A stretch of 64,000 nt of DNA from Trifolium pratense (lineage: Eukaryota > Streptophyta > Magnoliopsida > Fabales > Fabaceae), in contig NC_060062.1 of assembly GCF_020283565.1 (NCBI RefSeq), positions 50,552,439 through 50,616,438 of the forward strand, in the 5' to 3' direction. The translations under genes were made by a program, and so were the position numbers. Each line of letters starts with the position of its first letter. Positions within the stretch are counted from its first letter, which is position 1. A model generated the notes under the pieces. It made no database searches and was not told where the DNA came from. It saw only the letters and a list, made by a program, of their open reading frames with translations. Positions 1 to 11,806 of this stretch are shown here, in pieces.

Positions 1-1970
1 TGCAAATTGCATAATCAAATGAACCGGGAGAAGCAACGATCACAATTTTATTATGGACCAGCTACACCTTTTATTTACACGAAAACAAGAAAGAAAATAG
101 ATTTCCACACGTAATCGTACACACTGAAACATAGGATAATGACATAACAATACACATAATATTCAGCATGTCACAAAACAAGTATTAGTATTTAGTAGTG
201 CACTCTTTCACAATATATACTATACTGACAAAGCATACCATATACATACATAAAATTAAATATATTAAGTATGTAACATTATAGTTCACTAATGTATCCA
301 TAGAATAGAACAGTCTAATTCGTTGTCTAGCTTTATTTATTTATTTTATTTTCTTTTTTCTTTTCAATTACGTTAAATAATATATCTATTTATGTAAGGT
401 TCATTCCTTTGGTTCTTTTATTCTCTTCCTTTTTACATTGGTCTTCTATAATCGGGATAATCATCTACTACTATTTTTTTTTCCTCTTTCTATATGGAAT
501 GCAATGCAACCTCGACCACCCTATATGAGATACTAATGATCCGGATAATAAGTCTCATACCAATGAGAAAAACCAGCCACACAGGCTCAAGCCACACAGG
601 CTAAAAGTAAAACCAGCCACACAGGCTAAAAGTAAACCAAGCCACAAAGGCTACCTATACAGACTCTGCTATACACATCCTACATGATGCATGAAACTTC
701 ACTTTCTTAAAAGACCAATTTGACCTGCGACATAACTTAGTCCTTCATGTACTTTTATTTACATCCCTTAATTTATATTTATTAGATCACACCCACAAAC
801 TAATGCTCATAGGCTACAAGGAAAAGGTGCAAACCAAAATCTTAAATCATATAAGACAAAAAGGAAGCTAACAACCATATATACACGACATATGTAAACA
901 AGCACAAGGCATATATAATAATTCCACAACATAAGCAAACGCAAGGCATGTATATAATTACTCTAATTACTAAAAGCACATGTATACAAACTGAGTATGA
1001 ATTTATTTATTTATTTTTATAAAATTGATACCTTTGGTTTATTTTAGTGATAAAGGTTCTACTATCATTCCACAACATAATCCTATGTAGCATGAGTGTA
1101 TGGGGAAAAAGCCCTTACCTTAGGCGCTTTCCTTCCAAGCATACACTAGCCTAAATTCGCAGCTACCGCATCTCTCGTTCTAGAGTCCGTTTTGAAAATC
1201 CAACCAAGAACCATATACCACGATTGATTTAGGGGGGAATAAGGCCAAGAACATAGCTTGATTATCACTTGAATACTAGAGGAGACACACCATTAATAGG
1301 AAGGGTGTAAGACTTTTGTGTGTGAAGGCTAGGTTGGTTTTGTGTTTGTTGCTTCTACTGATTTTGAAGCCTTAATAGAATAATAGATTAGTGTGATGAT
1401 GAGGTCTAAGCAATGTAAATTTAAGATAGAGGTGATAGAAAAATCAAGCTCTTAAAGCTATTGGCCGAAAATGCATGAACTAAGTAAGAATGATCATGGC
1501 TTTTAATAGGCAATTGTACCATGAAAGGAAAAACGAGATTAGCATATATAATTTATATGAAACAAGACATGAAGGCAAATAAATTAGTATTAAGTGCTTT
1601 TCTTTGGCAACTATGAAATTAAACGTGTGGGAAATGAATTGTAATGATGGGCATTAAGTGGCACAATTATGGTAAATTTGGTCACATGATTATGCTTATG
1701 CATGCATTCATCTCTATCATTTTCACGTGGATAATATATTGGCAAGGCTTCCCATTTTGGCTTGGTCAAATGGATTTATCAACATCCTAAAACTAGTGCT
1801 AATTAATTTCCGAAACTTATAAATTAGTGAAGCAATAATTAAAATAAATATTATCTCGTCAAATACCAAAGTAAAATAAGAAAATGGAATGTAAAATAAT
1901 TACTTATATAGATTTTATTAATCAAATAACAACTCAATAAAATGTATGTATAAAATATTGGGGCGTTACA
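1..1970 (-). repeat. LTR of non-autonomous LTR retrotransposon (cut by window edge)
   Basis: This stretch is repeated at 3,175-5,144 with a constant offset of 3,174 bases and no length change. The only difference I noticed by eye is A at 1,745 versus G at 4,919. On the minus strand the LTR begins TGTAACGCCCC at 1,970. By comparison with the other copy, its first 505 + strand bases lie outside the window. It is the 3' LTR of an element read on the minus strand, because the polypurine-like tract adjoins it at 1,971 and the primer binding site adjoins the other LTR. Confidence 0.93.
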
Positions 1971-2669
1971 TTATTACCCCCTTAAAAGAGTTTCGTCCTC
2001 GAAACTAGAAAATAAAAATATTAGCGTAAAATTATTTCATTAAATAAAATCATAGCATAAAAGCACTTGTTGTAAAAGATTAAGTTAAAGTATTTCGACA
2101 CGTAAATAAAAATGAATTTCTCGGGTCTTACATTCTTCCCACCAAAAATTTAGTTTCGTCCCCGAAACTAGACAATAGAAAAAGGTTTGAAGTAAAATTT
2201 CTAGAAACGCTTTATGTAAGGAACTTTTTTTTTTCTTAAAAAAAATATCAATAAGATAAGAGAGTTTAAGAATGAGAACATCAAGCTTCGCTGCGCACTC
2301 TGATGTCAAATGAACAAATAATTTAAGTGAAACAATTCCAATAAAAATTAATTTATAAAATTTACATTATAAGAATCGAGGAATGTTGTTAAAAAATAAA
2401 AATAAACCTGAAGCAGCTATATAAAATAAGAGTAACAATTTTCTTCTTAAATTAAAAAACGGTTTGGAAAAAATAGTGTTTCTAACAATCAAAAAGACAT
2501 TCCTTTAAACAAAGAATTCACACAATCATCTCCAACAAATCACACTAAGAAACATCAATATTAACAAGGTCAAACATAGAACACACAACAATCAAAGCAT
2601 GCGTCATAAAAATAAAACATCGCTCCCACCCAAAAATATTTGTCCGAGGATTATTGCTCTGATACCAAA
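1971..2669 (-). mobile_element. Short internal region of the LTR element (699 bp, no gag-pol)
   Basis: On the minus strand this begins two bases after the right LTR with a primer binding site, TGGTATCAGAGC (2,656-2,667), complementary to initiator tRNA-Met. It ends with a purine-rich AAGGGGGTAA tract touching the other LTR. Near that end lies GTTTCGAGGACGAAAC, a phrase familiar from the 3' ends of plant Ty3/gypsy polyproteins. No capsid, protease, reverse transcriptase or integrase reading frame is present, so any mobility must have used proteins supplied by another element. The family assignment to Ty3/gypsy is inference from terminal motifs. Confidence 0.85.
2656..2667 (-). other. Primer binding site (initiator tRNA-Met)
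   Basis: The minus strand reads TGGTATCAGAGC, the usual plant LTR-retrotransposon site for priming by initiator tRNA-Met. It sits two bases inside the LTR boundary at 2,670, which fixes both the orientation of the element and the LTR edge. Confidence 0.9.
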
Positions 2670-5144
2670 TGTAACATCCCGGATTTTTATCCAAGATATT
2701 AGTTAGAAATTTGCTTAGTTTAAAAACGTGCTGCTACGTTTTTTTTTTTTTAATAAAATAATTCTAAAGATAATTGAAATAGAATTCATAGAAATATAAA
2801 CTTAATTAATTTGAACAATAGTTTGAAAATTCCAGCGGAAGAAAATACAACAATGAATTTATTACATAAAATTCTCAATTTACAAAACCCAATTTTTCCC
2901 CCGTTCGTACGCGCTTCAAGCATCACATCACATTCAATCAAAGCTTTCTCCTTGAGTACCTAAAATGTTGGTTGTAAGGGTCAATTTCCTGGTCCATATT
3001 GAATCATACTCACCACAAGAAAATGTTATAAAATAATAACAAAACACTTCACCTTATGAAAAATATAATTACTAGTTTTAAGAAAAACCTTTGATGATTA
3101 GAGTCACATATACAAACATAGGTAGCATACCATTGTTACACGGCAGGAGTAAATAAAGTAGCATGATAACACATTGCAAATTGCATAATCAAATGAACCG
3201 GGAGAAGCAACGATCACAATTTTATTATGGACCAGCTACACCTTTTATTTACACGAAAACAAGAAAGAAAATAGATTTCCACACGTAATCGTACACACTG
3301 AAACATAGGATAATGACATAACAATACACATAATATTCAGCATGTCACAAAACAAGTATTAGTATTTAGTAGTGCACTCTTTCACAATATATACTATACT
3401 GACAAAGCATACCATATACATACATAAAATTAAATATATTAAGTATGTAACATTATAGTTCACTAATGTATCCATAGAATAGAACAGTCTAATTCGTTGT
3501 CTAGCTTTATTTATTTATTTTATTTTCTTTTTTCTTTTCAATTACGTTAAATAATATATCTATTTATGTAAGGTTCATTCCTTTGGTTCTTTTATTCTCT
3601 TCCTTTTTACATTGGTCTTCTATAATCGGGATAATCATCTACTACTATTTTTTTTTCCTCTTTCTATATGGAATGCAATGCAACCTCGACCACCCTATAT
3701 GAGATACTAATGATCCGGATAATAAGTCTCATACCAATGAGAAAAACCAGCCACACAGGCTCAAGCCACACAGGCTAAAAGTAAAACCAGCCACACAGGC
3801 TAAAAGTAAACCAAGCCACAAAGGCTACCTATACAGACTCTGCTATACACATCCTACATGATGCATGAAACTTCACTTTCTTAAAAGACCAATTTGACCT
3901 GCGACATAACTTAGTCCTTCATGTACTTTTATTTACATCCCTTAATTTATATTTATTAGATCACACCCACAAACTAATGCTCATAGGCTACAAGGAAAAG
4001 GTGCAAACCAAAATCTTAAATCATATAAGACAAAAAGGAAGCTAACAACCATATATACACGACATATGTAAACAAGCACAAGGCATATATAATAATTCCA
4101 CAACATAAGCAAACGCAAGGCATGTATATAATTACTCTAATTACTAAAAGCACATGTATACAAACTGAGTATGAATTTATTTATTTATTTTTATAAAATT
4201 GATACCTTTGGTTTATTTTAGTGATAAAGGTTCTACTATCATTCCACAACATAATCCTATGTAGCATGAGTGTATGGGGAAAAAGCCCTTACCTTAGGCG
4301 CTTTCCTTCCAAGCATACACTAGCCTAAATTCGCAGCTACCGCATCTCTCGTTCTAGAGTCCGTTTTGAAAATCCAACCAAGAACCATATACCACGATTG
4401 ATTTAGGGGGGAATAAGGCCAAGAACATAGCTTGATTATCACTTGAATACTAGAGGAGACACACCATTAATAGGAAGGGTGTAAGACTTTTGTGTGTGAA
4501 GGCTAGGTTGGTTTTGTGTTTGTTGCTTCTACTGATTTTGAAGCCTTAATAGAATAATAGATTAGTGTGATGATGAGGTCTAAGCAATGTAAATTTAAGA
4601 TAGAGGTGATAGAAAAATCAAGCTCTTAAAGCTATTGGCCGAAAATGCATGAACTAAGTAAGAATGATCATGGCTTTTAATAGGCAATTGTACCATGAAA
4701 GGAAAAACGAGATTAGCATATATAATTTATATGAAACAAGACATGAAGGCAAATAAATTAGTATTAAGTGCTTTTCTTTGGCAACTATGAAATTAAACGT
4801 GTGGGAAATGAATTGTAATGATGGGCATTAAGTGGCACAATTATGGTAAATTTGGTCACATGATTATGCTTATGCATGCATTCATCTCTATCATTTTCAC
4901 GTGGATAATATATTGGCAGGGCTTCCCATTTTGGCTTGGTCAAATGGATTTATCAACATCCTAAAACTAGTGCTAATTAATTTCCGAAACTTATAAATTA
5001 GTGAAGCAATAATTAAAATAAATATTATCTCGTCAAATACCAAAGTAAAATAAGAAAATGGAATGTAAAATAATTACTTATATAGATTTTATTAATCAAA
5101 TAACAACTCAATAAAATGTATGTATAAAATATTGGGGCGTTACA
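2670..5144 (-). repeat. Complete 2,475-bp LTR of the same element
   Basis: On the minus strand it runs from TGTAACGCCCC (5,144) to CCGGGATGTTACA (2,670), giving TG..CA ends with a short imperfect inverted repeat. Bases 3,175-5,144 match the window's first 1,970 bases almost perfectly. The LTR carries short internal repeats, for example GCCACACAGGCT-type units around 3,749-3,826. The right flank begins CCTAC; the partner target duplication lies left of the window and cannot be checked. Confidence 0.93.
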
Positions 5145-5307
5145 CCTACAAAAAGTATTGGAATTAAGTAAAAATAGCATAAGTGACTAATTTTCTACTT
5201 AAAACTAATATTTACAATTAGTTGAGTTTTTTTATATGAAATTACTTTTAAACCAAGTCAATAAGTGACTAAAATATATATGTAAAATTACCAATTTTTG
5301 GCACTTA

Positions 5308-7317
5308 TCATAGAGCTCTAGCAATGTTTAAAATGTGCTGATACTTTCTCTCTACTCTACCATTCTGCTGTGGAGACTCAACACAGCTAGTTTGATGTAA
5401 AATACCTTTAGAGGAGTAAAAATCATTCATAAGAAACTCAGGACCATTATCTGATCTCACTATTTTGACTTGATGATTATGTTGAGTATGAATCATTTTT
5501 ATCAAATTTACAACATGATTTCTTGTCTCAACTTTTGATTTCATTAAAACAATCCAAGTGTATCTGCTATAATCATCTACAGCAGTAAGAAAATAAGAAT
5601 GATGATGAAAAGACTTTATTGAAATAGGACCCCAAATATCAAAGTGGATTACAACGTAAGCATGAGTTGCTTTATTAAAGCTAGTACTATATGGTAGTTT
5701 CTTGTGCTTAGCAAGGTGACAAATGTCACATATTCCATTTGGATCTGCTATTACATAGGGAAATTTATTTTGCAAGCTAGCTAATCTAAGGTGTGAAGGG
5801 TGTCCTAATCTGAAATGCCAAAGGGCTGACTTAGGGATAGATTTGTGGTTAGATCCATCAATGGATGCCACATGAGCTACTTTATCTGTAAGCTTGAGGT
5901 GATACAATCCATCATGTTCCTCAGCTGAACCAATCATCTTCAAATTCTTCTAGTCCTGAATAGTACAATGTGAATTAGTAAAATTGACTATATAGTGAGG
6001 TGACTGACACAATTTTGAAACTGCAATCAAATTAATGGAGAAATTTGGAACATATAGAACATCAATAATGACAAATTGTGTTGAAAACTGAACAATACCA
6101 GAAAATTTTGCAATGCCAAAATTACCATTAGGAAGAGTAATATTGATAGGATTAATTTCAATGTATGATTGAAACCAAGATAAAGAGTTGCATATGTGGT
6201 GACTAGCACCTGAATCAATGATCCAAATACCAAGAACACATGCATTATGAGAGGTGGGAGATATACCTTTGTGAATCACTGATGTATGATCAGTGATCAT
6301 AGAAGAACCAACCTTAACTGAACTTGCAGAGGTAGAAGTAGAAGTAAGATTAGAATTCTGAAGCAGTGACATTAGCTTATCATACTGCTCCTGAGAAATT
6401 GAAGGAGGAGTAGCTGCAACAGGCTCAGATGAGGCTCCCTCAGTTGCAGCATGAGCAGATGCAAACTTCTTCATATGTGGTGGAACACCATTTTTCTTGA
6501 AGCAATTCTCAACAAAATGATTATCCTTGCCACAATAAGTGCAATTACGAGGAGGCTTGGAACCAGAAGCAACCTTGCTTGACTTAGCTGCATTAACAAG
6601 AATCTTAGATTCATCAGGTTCAGTGAAGTTACCTTGGCGTTCATGTTGAATCACCATGTGAAAGACCTTGTTGATTGGAGGAAGAGGATCAATGAGCAAG
6701 ATCTGTGACTTCACAGTAGAAAAATTGTCATTCAAACCAGTAATGAAACGAATTGTTTGCAGAAGAGTGTGATTCCTGCGTGCAGAACGCATAGCCTCAC
6801 AAGTACATCTTTGACGACAAGTGCATGAAGGAAAAGGGAGATATAGCTCCAATTCTTCCCAAAGTACTCTGAGATCAAAGTAGAAATCAATAACAGAACG
6901 ATTTTCTTGCTTCAAAGCATGAATTTCTTGTTGTAATTCAGAAATTCGAATCAAGTCACCTTGAGAGAAGCGTTCACGAAGATCATTCCAAATGTCAATG
7001 GCGTTTTCAAGGAAAACAACAGATTGAGCAATTGAAGGAGAAACTGAATTCAAGATCCATGAAGAAATCAAATGATTGCAACGGTGCCACGCACGAAACG
7101 CAGGATCAAAATCATCTTCAGGCATAGGAAGAGAACCATCAACAAACTCGAGCTTCATCTTAGCACCTAACGCACGTTTCATCGAACGCGCCCAAGATTG
7201 GTAGTTAGAACCGGTGAGGAGTGGAGTAACTACAACAGAAGTAGGTCCATCACCAGGATGAACGAAATAGGGAGATGAATTATCAAGAACAGGATCTGGA
7301 GCGTTGCGAGAAGGCAT
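5308..7317 (-). pseudogene. Truncated Ty1/copia gag-protease-integrase reading frame
   Basis: The frame starts at 7,317 and encodes a copia-type Gag, a zinc knuckle (CX2CX4HX4C, about residues 259-272), the aspartic protease motif DSGAS (368-372), then a GAG-pre-integrase zinc region (H..H..C..C) and an integrase core with the acidic residues in FDIWGP, DNGPEF and ESPQQNGR. One in-frame TAG at 5,950-5,952 splits Gag-protease from integrase, and the frame stops at 5,308 just after integrase. Reverse transcriptase and RNase H are missing, so this is a 3'-truncated dead copy. Everything before the break reads without frameshift, which suggests the decay is fairly recent. Confidence 0.92.
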
Positions 7318-7411
7318 GATTCCGTCGGAGAAGATGATCGGAAACAGATAACAGAAAACTATTACGGCAGCGGAAAAACGGTTACAGTGGATCTTAAGGC
7401 GGTTGATACCA

Positions 7412-7643
7412 TGTTATGATATAAAGGAGAGGGAAAAATAGAAAGAAAGATTCATTATATTGAATTGAATGAATTCTAATACAAGTTCATGATCCTTATA
7501 TAGTGTAGATTAGGATCCATGATAAGCTAGTGTATATCTAACATATGCTAACTTATACTACAAGTTAGTTACAAAACTAAACTAACTATTTACATTTGTC
7601 TCCATTTCATCATTCCTTTGATCATTCTTATTGATACTTAACA
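7412..7643 (-). repeat. 5' LTR of the truncated copia element
   Basis: On the minus strand this 232-bp segment begins TGTTAAGTATC and ends TCATAACA, followed directly by TGGTATCAACC at 7,401-7,411, a tRNA-Met type primer binding site. The gag frame starts 94 bases farther on. No second LTR is visible to the left, so the boundaries rest on the TG..CA ends and the primer site only. Confidence 0.8.
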
Positions 7644-8360
7644 CTATATAAAAATAACAATATCATGCACAATTGAAAAAAACTCGGAATTTCCTCTACA
7701 CTTAATGTGAATAGCATCAACCAACATCTTCGAATCACTTTCAAATTGAACTCGATCTAATCCTTTATGTCTAGCTTCTATCATAGCCAGCTGTAAATAG
7801 GGATGGCAACGGCCAACGGGCGCCCATGGGTGCGGGTTTGACACTTACCAAACCCATACCCGAAATCATCACCCAAACCCAAAGACTGTTCGGGTGGCAA
7901 AACAACACCCACGCCCACACCCATTGGGTTCGGGTTTTTTTCCACCCAAACCCAAACCCACAACACATTTAAAAATAATTTGCAAATTTAAGAAATTAAA
8001 TTCCAACATAGACTTTGAATTAAATTACAACTAAAATTAAGGTCTTCCAAAGAAATTCAAACATAGACTTTCAAGAAATTACAACATATACTTTCAAGAA
8101 ATTAAATTACAACTAAAATTTAAAGTCTTCCAAGGAAATTGAGGGAGACTATGGGGGTAATTAGGTAATTATAAAATATTTCGGGTGGGTGTATGGGTTT
8201 CGGGTGTGGGTTTGACTGATACCAAACTCACACCCATATTATCGGGTGTCACCCGAACCCGAACCCAAACCCAGTCAAATCGGGTTTCGCCCGTTAACTT
8301 GAGTTTGGGTTCGGGTTGGTCTCTCGGGTTTGAGTTTTTTTCCTAGCTGTAAATTCCATG
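7644..8360 (-). pseudogene. LINE-type RNase H fragment, split by an insertion
   Basis: Minus-strand translation of 7,644-7,798 gives LAMIEARHKGLDRVQFESDS and then KMLVDAI, the typical core of the RNase H-like (RVT_3) domain found at the end of many plant non-LTR retrotransposons. Removing the insertion at 7,799-8,344 and one target copy restores the preceding residues AWNLQ in the same frame. Upstream of that the frame is broken. The copia LTR begins exactly where the fragment stops at 7,643, so copia probably inserted into it. Confidence 0.7.
7799..8344. mobile_element. 546-bp unclassified insertion with 10-bp target duplication
   Basis: The segment begins AGGGATGGCAACGG and ends GAGTTTTTTTCCT. 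It is rich in GGGTTTGGGTTCGGGT-like words on both strands. AGCTGTAAAT occurs on both sides (7,789-7,798 and 8,345-8,354). No clear terminal inverted repeats or coding frame are visible. The 10-bp duplication would suit a Mutator-like or short retroposon insertion; I cannot choose between them. Confidence 0.72.
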
Positions 8361-8484
8361 CTTATATACGTTGAAATTTAAAAGTCTAATTTAATTTAAT
8401 GATTTTCATTTTCATAATCGAAATAATGACTTAACTAACATCCAAATTATATTGAAATCATTCCAAACACTTCAATGAGTTCCA

Positions 8485-10017
8485 ATGCGTCGCGTATCAC
8501 GAAGAGTGCAGCAATGTTTGGGACCAAAACCTCACCAAACCTCATTTCATTACACCGGTCTACTACACCATTGCAAAACCACTGATTGCATTAAAAAAAT
8601 TCACGCCCAAATTATTACCGGTGGCCACAGAAAAGACCCATTTATCGCAGCTAAACTAATCGACAAGTATGCACAGTTTGGTGGCTCCAATGTTGAACAT
8701 GCACGCAAAGTGTTCGACATTTTGTCTGAAAGAGATGTTTTCTGTTGGAACGTTGTCATCAAGGGTTATGCCAATATGGGTCCTTTTACTGAAGCCTTAA
8801 ACGTTTATGATGTGATGCGTATAAGTGGTACTACTCCGAATCGCTACACTTACCCTTTTGTGCTTAAGGCTTGTGGTGCTGAGAGGGATTATGTAAAGGG
8901 TCGAATTATTCATGAGAATGTTGTGAAGTGTGGATTGGACTTTGATTTGTTTGTTGGGAATGCTCTTGTTGCATTTTATGCGAAGTGTCAGGAGATTGAA
9001 GCGTCGAGAAAAGTGTTTGATGAAATGCCTGAGAGAGATATTGTTAGTTGGAATTCTATGATTTCGGGATATATCGCGAATGGCTATATGGATGATGCTG
9101 TATTGGTATTCTATGATATGTTGAGGGATGATGATATAGGTTTTCCTGACAATGCTACTCTTGTAACTGTTCTTCCAGCATTTGCTGAGAAAGCTGATAT
9201 TCATGCAGGATATTGGATTCATTGTTATATTGTCAAGACAGGGATGAAACTTGATCCTGCTGTTGGTTGTGGTCTTATAACATTATACTCAAATTGTGGT
9301 TATATAAGCATGGCAAGAGCCATTTTTGACCAGATATCGGATAGAAATGTCTTTGTTTGGAGTGCAATTATTAGGTGCTATGGGACACATGGATTTGCTC
9401 ATGAGGCTCTTGGTATGTTCCGGCAATTAGTTGATTCTGGCTTGCATCCAGACGGCGTTGTGTTTTTGTGTTTGTTGTCGGCATGTAGTCATGCAGGTAT
9501 GCATGAACAGGGTTGGCACCTTTTTCAGACCATGGAAACTTATGGTGTTGCAAAAGGCGAGGCTCATTATGCTTGCATGGTGGATCTTTTGGGTAGAGCT
9601 GGTGATCTAGAAAAAGCAGTGGAGTTCATTCAATCTATGCCTATCCAACCAGGGAAAAATGTTTATGGCGCCTTGTTGGGTGCCTGTAGAATACACAAAC
9701 ATTTGGAACTTGCTGAATTGGCTTCCGAGAAGTTGTTTGTTTTGGACCCTAACAAGGCCGGGCGGTACGTGATTCTAGCACAGATGTATGAAGATGAAGG
9801 TCGGTGGCAGGATGCAGCCGGATTGAGGAAAGTAATCAGGGAGAAAGAAATCAAGAAGCCAATTGGTTATAGCTCTGTTGAACTGGAATCAGGTCATGAA
9901 AAATTTCGGGTAAATGATGAGTCTCATCCATTTACAACATATATTTTTGAGACCTTGGTAAGCTTAGATAGGATAATGGGTAACGAAGCTCGCACTCAAT
10001 GTGATGCCATTTTGTAG
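8485..10017 (+). CDS. PLS-class pentatricopeptide repeat (PPR) protein, E/E+ type
   Basis: This single-exon gene encodes 510 residues, as usual for plant PPR genes. PPR proteins bind organellar RNA, one base per repeat, and PLS-E members commonly act in C-to-U editing in chloroplasts or mitochondria; the target here is unknown. Repeats of alternating length run from about residue 50 to 400, with hallmark phrases such as DVFCWNVVIKGYANMG, NALVAFYAKCQEIEASRKVF and DIVSWNSMISGYIANG. The C-terminus has an E/E+ region (GRYVILAQMYEDEGRW, then KPIGYSSVELESGHEKFRVN) but no DYW deaminase domain, so any editing would need a partner. The first ATG follows a short AT-rich leader about 125 bp from the LINE scrap. 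The frame is intact. Confidence 0.95.
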   Translation: MRRVSRRVQQCLGPKPHQTSFHYTGLLHHCKTTDCIKKIHAQIITGGHRKDPFIAAKLIDKYAQFGGSNVEHARKVFDILSERDVFCWNVVIKGYANMGPFTEALNVYDVMRISGTTPNRYTYPFVLKACGAERDYVKGRIIHENVVKCGLDFDLFVGNALVAFYAKCQEIEASRKVFDEMPERDIVSWNSMISGYIANGYMDDAVLVFYDMLRDDDIGFPDNATLVTVLPAFAEKADIHAGYWIHCYIVKTGMKLDPAVGCGLITLYSNCGYISMARAIFDQISDRNVFVWSAIIRCYGTHGFAHEALGMFRQLVDSGLHPDGVVFLCLLSACSHAGMHEQGWHLFQTMETYGVAKGEAHYACMVDLLGRAGDLEKAVEFIQSMPIQPGKNVYGALLGACRIHKHLELAELASEKLFVLDPNKAGRYVILAQMYEDEGRWQDAAGLRKVIREKEIKKPIGYSSVELESGHEKFRVNDESHPFTTYIFETLVSLDRIMGNEARTQCDAIL

Positions 10018-11326
10018 GGACTATGAAATGGTGGACAAAGGGAAACACCATCTAATTGTGTTGATTAACCGATAGTCTGATACTAATTATCTAGAACTGA
10101 ACTGATTGTAAAAAAAAAAAATCTATAACTGATAGTCATATCTTCGTCCCTGGAGATGATCATGAATTCACAAACTGCACTATGCTACGAGTTTATTGAT
10201 ACTGTGAAGTATAGTTGAAGATTCTCTTAGGACAAATACCAATAGTTAGAATTCAGTATGGCAGCTTAATTATGCAAATAACATACAATTATGAATGATA
10301 GACTCAAGACAAGATAGAGGCCAGGTGAAAATTCACATATGATGAAATTATGCTTGAAGGGATAAATAGAAAAAGTTTCAGTTCAATTGAAGCTTGTAAT
10401 TTGCTCAACAACACCAGGACATTTTTTGTAAACTAAATTTGAAGTTATGTTCGAAGATCTTGCAAACGTGTGATCAAATGAAGTAGCCATCAATGGTTTT
10501 GTTTCTCGACAGTGGATAATACAAACCTTAAAGCTAGCCAAAGAGGTCAACTGTTTGATACATAGAATTTTGTTTTGGAAACAAGATGGTTTTATTTATA
10601 TAATGTTTTTTTGGGTTTGTGGCTTCGAGTTTGCTTCATGGAGAGCTAAATTATTTAGAAAATCACTTCATTTTTTTTTTTATATCTTGTGTTTTTCTTT
10701 TTCAATTTGTTAGTTTCACGGGGAAGATATACTTAACCATGTCATGCCAATCTTGAGTATTTATTAATCTTACTATCAAAATTAGAAGCTAAACAGCTCA
10801 TTTGTCTTGTTGTGATTAATTGTTGATGGATTGAGTGTTGCAAAACTCTGCTGGAGTGTGAAAAATTGGTTCTGGTTTGTTTCGAGTGTCTGCTGCAAGT
10901 TATATCAACTGCTCACAATATTTTCTACAGTTAACAGAATAATTGCTTATTGATCACTAAATTCTGCTATCCATTTTAAGGGACAAAAATAACTCAGAAT
11001 TATACAATGAAATACTGAATCAAGTCCACAAATAACTTTTTCCATACTATATAAAGCAGAACCTAGTTGTTTATTTATATATACACAAAGCAAATAATAC
11101 TCCACATTTTGCTTAGAAAAAACTTGTTTTCCTTCAATATAAACTTGACAATAAATCCATGCATAAATAAATATCACATCAAGATACAGAGAACTATGAA
11201 ATCGTTATATTGCGGTTGCAATTACGCCAATGGTCCACAATTTAAAACTATCACAATAACTTGTGATAACATTCTTTTTTCACAAACAGATTCACTTTTC
11301 TACCAATGCTACTAAGAAATTAACAT
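10018..11326. other. Spacer after the PPR gene
   Basis: AT-rich DNA between two convergent genes. It should hold the 3' untranslated regions and polyadenylation sites of both. Short open frames occur near 10,947-11,315 on both strands but have no recognisable similarity. I see no transposon ends. Confidence 0.5.
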
Positions 11327-11806
11327 TCATCTCTCAGCAAGATTAGCATCAAAATCAGACAATGAACCTCTACCACTTACAAATTTCTTCATCGAACCCA
11401 AAGACGGTGCCACAACTTCGTTCTCTTCCAAGACAAAAGCTTTCACACTTTGTGTTGGACTCTCACAACTTCCCTTAAAATCCCAAAACAAAACCTTCTT
11501 ATATTCATGGGAAGTAACAGAATCACTCTTTTTTGTTGAAGATTGATCAACCCTTTTGACCTTTCTCTTCTTCTTGCACTTCACTTGACCCATACAAGAA
11601 ACCTTAGGAGAGGTTGGTTCTCGTGCACTAAAGCTTATACTTCGATGCTTTCTTCGCGCTTCCTTTGGAATTATTGAAACTTTTCGTGAAGTTGTAACAC
11701 TTGTGTTAGGACTTAGAGTTGGATTTTGATAACTTGACACTGAAGCTACCGGTCGTTTTGGTAGAAACTTGAAAAACTTGTTTTTCATTTGTGATAGTTT
11801 CTCCAT
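11327..11806 (-). CDS. At1g76070 / syringolide-induced protein 14-1-1 homologue
   Basis: An intronless 159-residue frame begins MEKLSQMKNKFFKFLPKRP, matching the conserved start of the plant family that includes Arabidopsis At1g76070 and soybean syringolide-induced protein 14-1-1. The middle is basic (KCKKKRKVKRV, about residues 76-86) and could act as a nuclear localisation signal. A second conserved block is KKVLFWDFKGSCESP (about 103-117). The product is rich in serine and lysine with no enzymatic domain. Some family members are reported to be elicitor- or stress-induced; biochemical function is unknown. It is shorter than I remember for the Arabidopsis protein. Confidence 0.82.
   Translation of the reverse strand: MEKLSQMKNKFFKFLPKRPVASVSSYQNPTLSPNTSVTTSRKVSIIPKEARRKHRSISFSAREPTSPKVSCMGQVKCKKKRKVKRVDQSSTKKSDSVTSHEYKKVLFWDFKGSCESPTQSVKAFVLEENEVVAPSLGSMKKFVSGRGSLSDFDANLAER

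Noticed and set aside
7771..7968. Two minus-strand frames rich in W, V and G
   Set aside because: Products of the GGGTTTGGGT-like repeats in the 546-bp insertion.
8797..9222. 141-codon minus-strand frame inside the PPR gene
   Set aside because: Antisense shadow of the PPR coding sequence with no recognisable similarity.
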